Of a stretch of DNA of 64,000 nucleotides, positions 63,001 to 64,000 are shown piece by piece; position 1 is the stretch's first letter; the number at the start of each line of letters is the position of its first letter. Below the pieces are notes generated by a model. That model searched no databases. It had not been told where the DNA came from and saw only the letters and a list, made by a program, of their open reading frames with translations. Position numbers and translations under genes: made by a program. Source of the DNA: Viscum album (Eukaryota; Streptophyta; Magnoliopsida; Santalales; Viscaceae); the NCBI GenBank assembly GCA_963277665.1, contig OY728165.1:1753828772-1753892771 (forward strand). The letters are read 5' to 3'.

Positions 63001-64000
63001 ACAAATATCATATTGAGATATCTCTCCTTCGAAGATAACTGTAGGTTTTCCATTCCAGACTACTGATATTTCCTTTTTTCTACATTTGATCATAGCATTG
63101 TAATTTGAGAGGCAGTCCAACCCTAGTATAAGGTCAAATTCCAGCATGGGAATGACTGCAAGATTTTTGATAAGACTGTTCTCACCAAAGTAATTAGTAT
63201 AGTTTCTAAACACTGATGATGATTGTAAAATTACACTAGGATTCTTGACTAATAACTCTACTTTTAGATAATTGGGGTTTGATTCTAAATTATTTGCAAG
63301 CATGGAGGAAATAAAGTAATGCATAGAACCATAATCAAACAAAGTACTTTCTATCTTTGAGAGAACAATAAGAATATATGCAACTACATCATTCAGAGCT
63401 TCAAGTTCTGTTGCCGTGAATGAAAAAGCACGACCTTTCTCCCTTTGCCTTTGTTAAGGCTGATGGTGTATCCCCTCTACTTCCCTCGGATTTGGACAGC
63501 GATTGGAAAAGTGCCCAAGTTGTCCACACATAAAACATTGGATATATGGTAGGTCCTACACTATCTTCCCCTTGTCGTTTGTGTTATGATGTTAAGGTTT
63601 CAACTCACTATGACAATTCCTCGCAAGATGGTCATCTCTTCCACACATTTAGCATTTCCTGCTCCCGATCAGGCAGTTCCCGGAATTCCTCTTCCCACAT
63701 TTATTTCATGTGGGATGTTGAACATGTTTGCCCCCTCTTCCCTGATCAATGGTCCTCCCTAAGCTAGGATCCACCGATCTCTTCTTGACTTTTGATTTAT
63801 GAGACCACTGCAGCTCACCAAACTCCAGCACGACATTCATCGCACTCCGCACGATCTCCTCGTAGCTATCATAGTCTCGGTTGGCTAGATTATTTCGCAG
63901 ATGAGGACTTAGTCTACTAAACAATCTATCAACCATACAAATAGGATCCATGAAAAAGCTTGATGTGTAATGTGAAATCCCTGTGAATCTCATCTCTTAG
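60052..64000 (-). pseudogene. gag-pol of element C (5' end beyond window)
   Basis: This is a decayed chromovirus polyprotein read leftwards. Gag's C-terminal half (63993-63706) has L-S-P-H-L-R and Y-E-E-I-V-R-S-A. Two CCHC knuckles follow: C-x-M-C-G-R-D-D-H-L-A-R-N-C near 63610-63650, with a stop at x, and C-F-M-C-G-Q-L-G-H-F-S-N-R-C near 63495-63540, intact. The protease (63342-62932) reads F-D-Y-G-S-M-H-Y-F-I-S, then L-G-L-D-C-L. RT is around 62950-62250 with F-I-A-D at 62352-62363 in place of F-I-D-D. RNase H at 61977-61780 has S-D-S-S-L-K-G and T-H-D-L. Integrase covers about 61320-60700 with T-D-F-F-T-G, V-S-D-C-D-P and S-E-R-T-I-K. The chromodomain (60106-60250) has M-D-R-R-V-K-V-L-R and W-R-N-H-x-x-E-E-A-T-W. 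The frame stops at 60052-60054. Multiple stops and frameshifts are present. Confidence 0.9.

Larger units (their letters stand above)
57205..64000 (-). mobile_element. Element C: Tekay/Del-like Ty3 chromovirus, partial (5' part beyond window)
   Basis: On the minus strand, gag (from the window end), PR, RT, RNase H, IN and chromodomain are followed by a PPT and a 3' LTR. The domain order and the C-terminal chromodomain identify a chromovirus. The 5' LTR, PBS and start of gag lie to the right of the window. Confidence 0.88.

Overview
The window looks like intergenic heterochromatin of a seed plant with a large, repeat-rich nuclear genome. I find no convincing host gene, rRNA or tRNA gene. The sequence is strongly AT-rich and built almost entirely from decayed LTR retrotransposons of plant type: Tekay/Del-like Ty3 chromoviruses with a C-terminal chromodomain, and Ty1/copia Sireviruses with a third ORF after pol. 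Their primer-binding sites match the plant initiator-Met tRNA (TGGTATCAGAG). The species cannot be fixed from the sequence.

Layout. 1-3780 is unassigned AT-rich DNA, followed by a 32-bp minisatellite (3783-4180). 4264-15171 is a structurally complete but coding-dead Ty3 chromovirus, element A, on the + strand. It has a perfect 5-bp target duplication (CACAA), LTRs of about 3.1 kb, gag, protease, RT, RNase H, integrase and chromodomain. 15172-19679 is unassigned AT-rich DNA that starts with degenerate ~50-bp repeats. About 19680-44554 is a degenerate Sirevirus, element B (+), with gag, protease, integrase, RT, RNase H, ORF3, a cluster of polypurine tracts and LTRs of about 1.65 kb. A second Sirevirus, element N (- strand, 25544-37962), is nested in B's RT domain. 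The B sequence at the junction is duplicated over about 340 bp, and N's 3' LTR lacks about 217 bp of its U5 end.

44555-46190 is unassigned. About 46190-55322 is element D (+), a nonautonomous-looking Ty3-type element. Its LTRs are very long (the 3' one is about 5.1 kb) and carry a seven-unit satellite-like array with a ~187-bp period plus a ~50-bp minisatellite. Its internal region is only about 1.2 kb and has no recognisable gag or pol. About 55700-57190 is a third partial copy of the D LTR. 57205-64000 is the 3' LTR and gag-pol of another chromovirus, element C (- strand), whose 5' part lies beyond the window.

Every coding region is interrupted by stops and frameshifts, so no element here can act autonomously. 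Within an element the parts had the usual division of labour: the LTR drives transcription, the PBS and PPT prime reverse transcription, gag packages the RNA, and pol copies and inserts it. The points most worth a second look are the aberrant N insertion junction, the satellite-like array inside D's LTRs, the ACCGAT-core motif arrays shared by N's U3 and its pol-ORF3 spacer, the ORF3 proteins, and the TAG-dominated decay of element A. All boundaries and identities were read by eye, without database searches.
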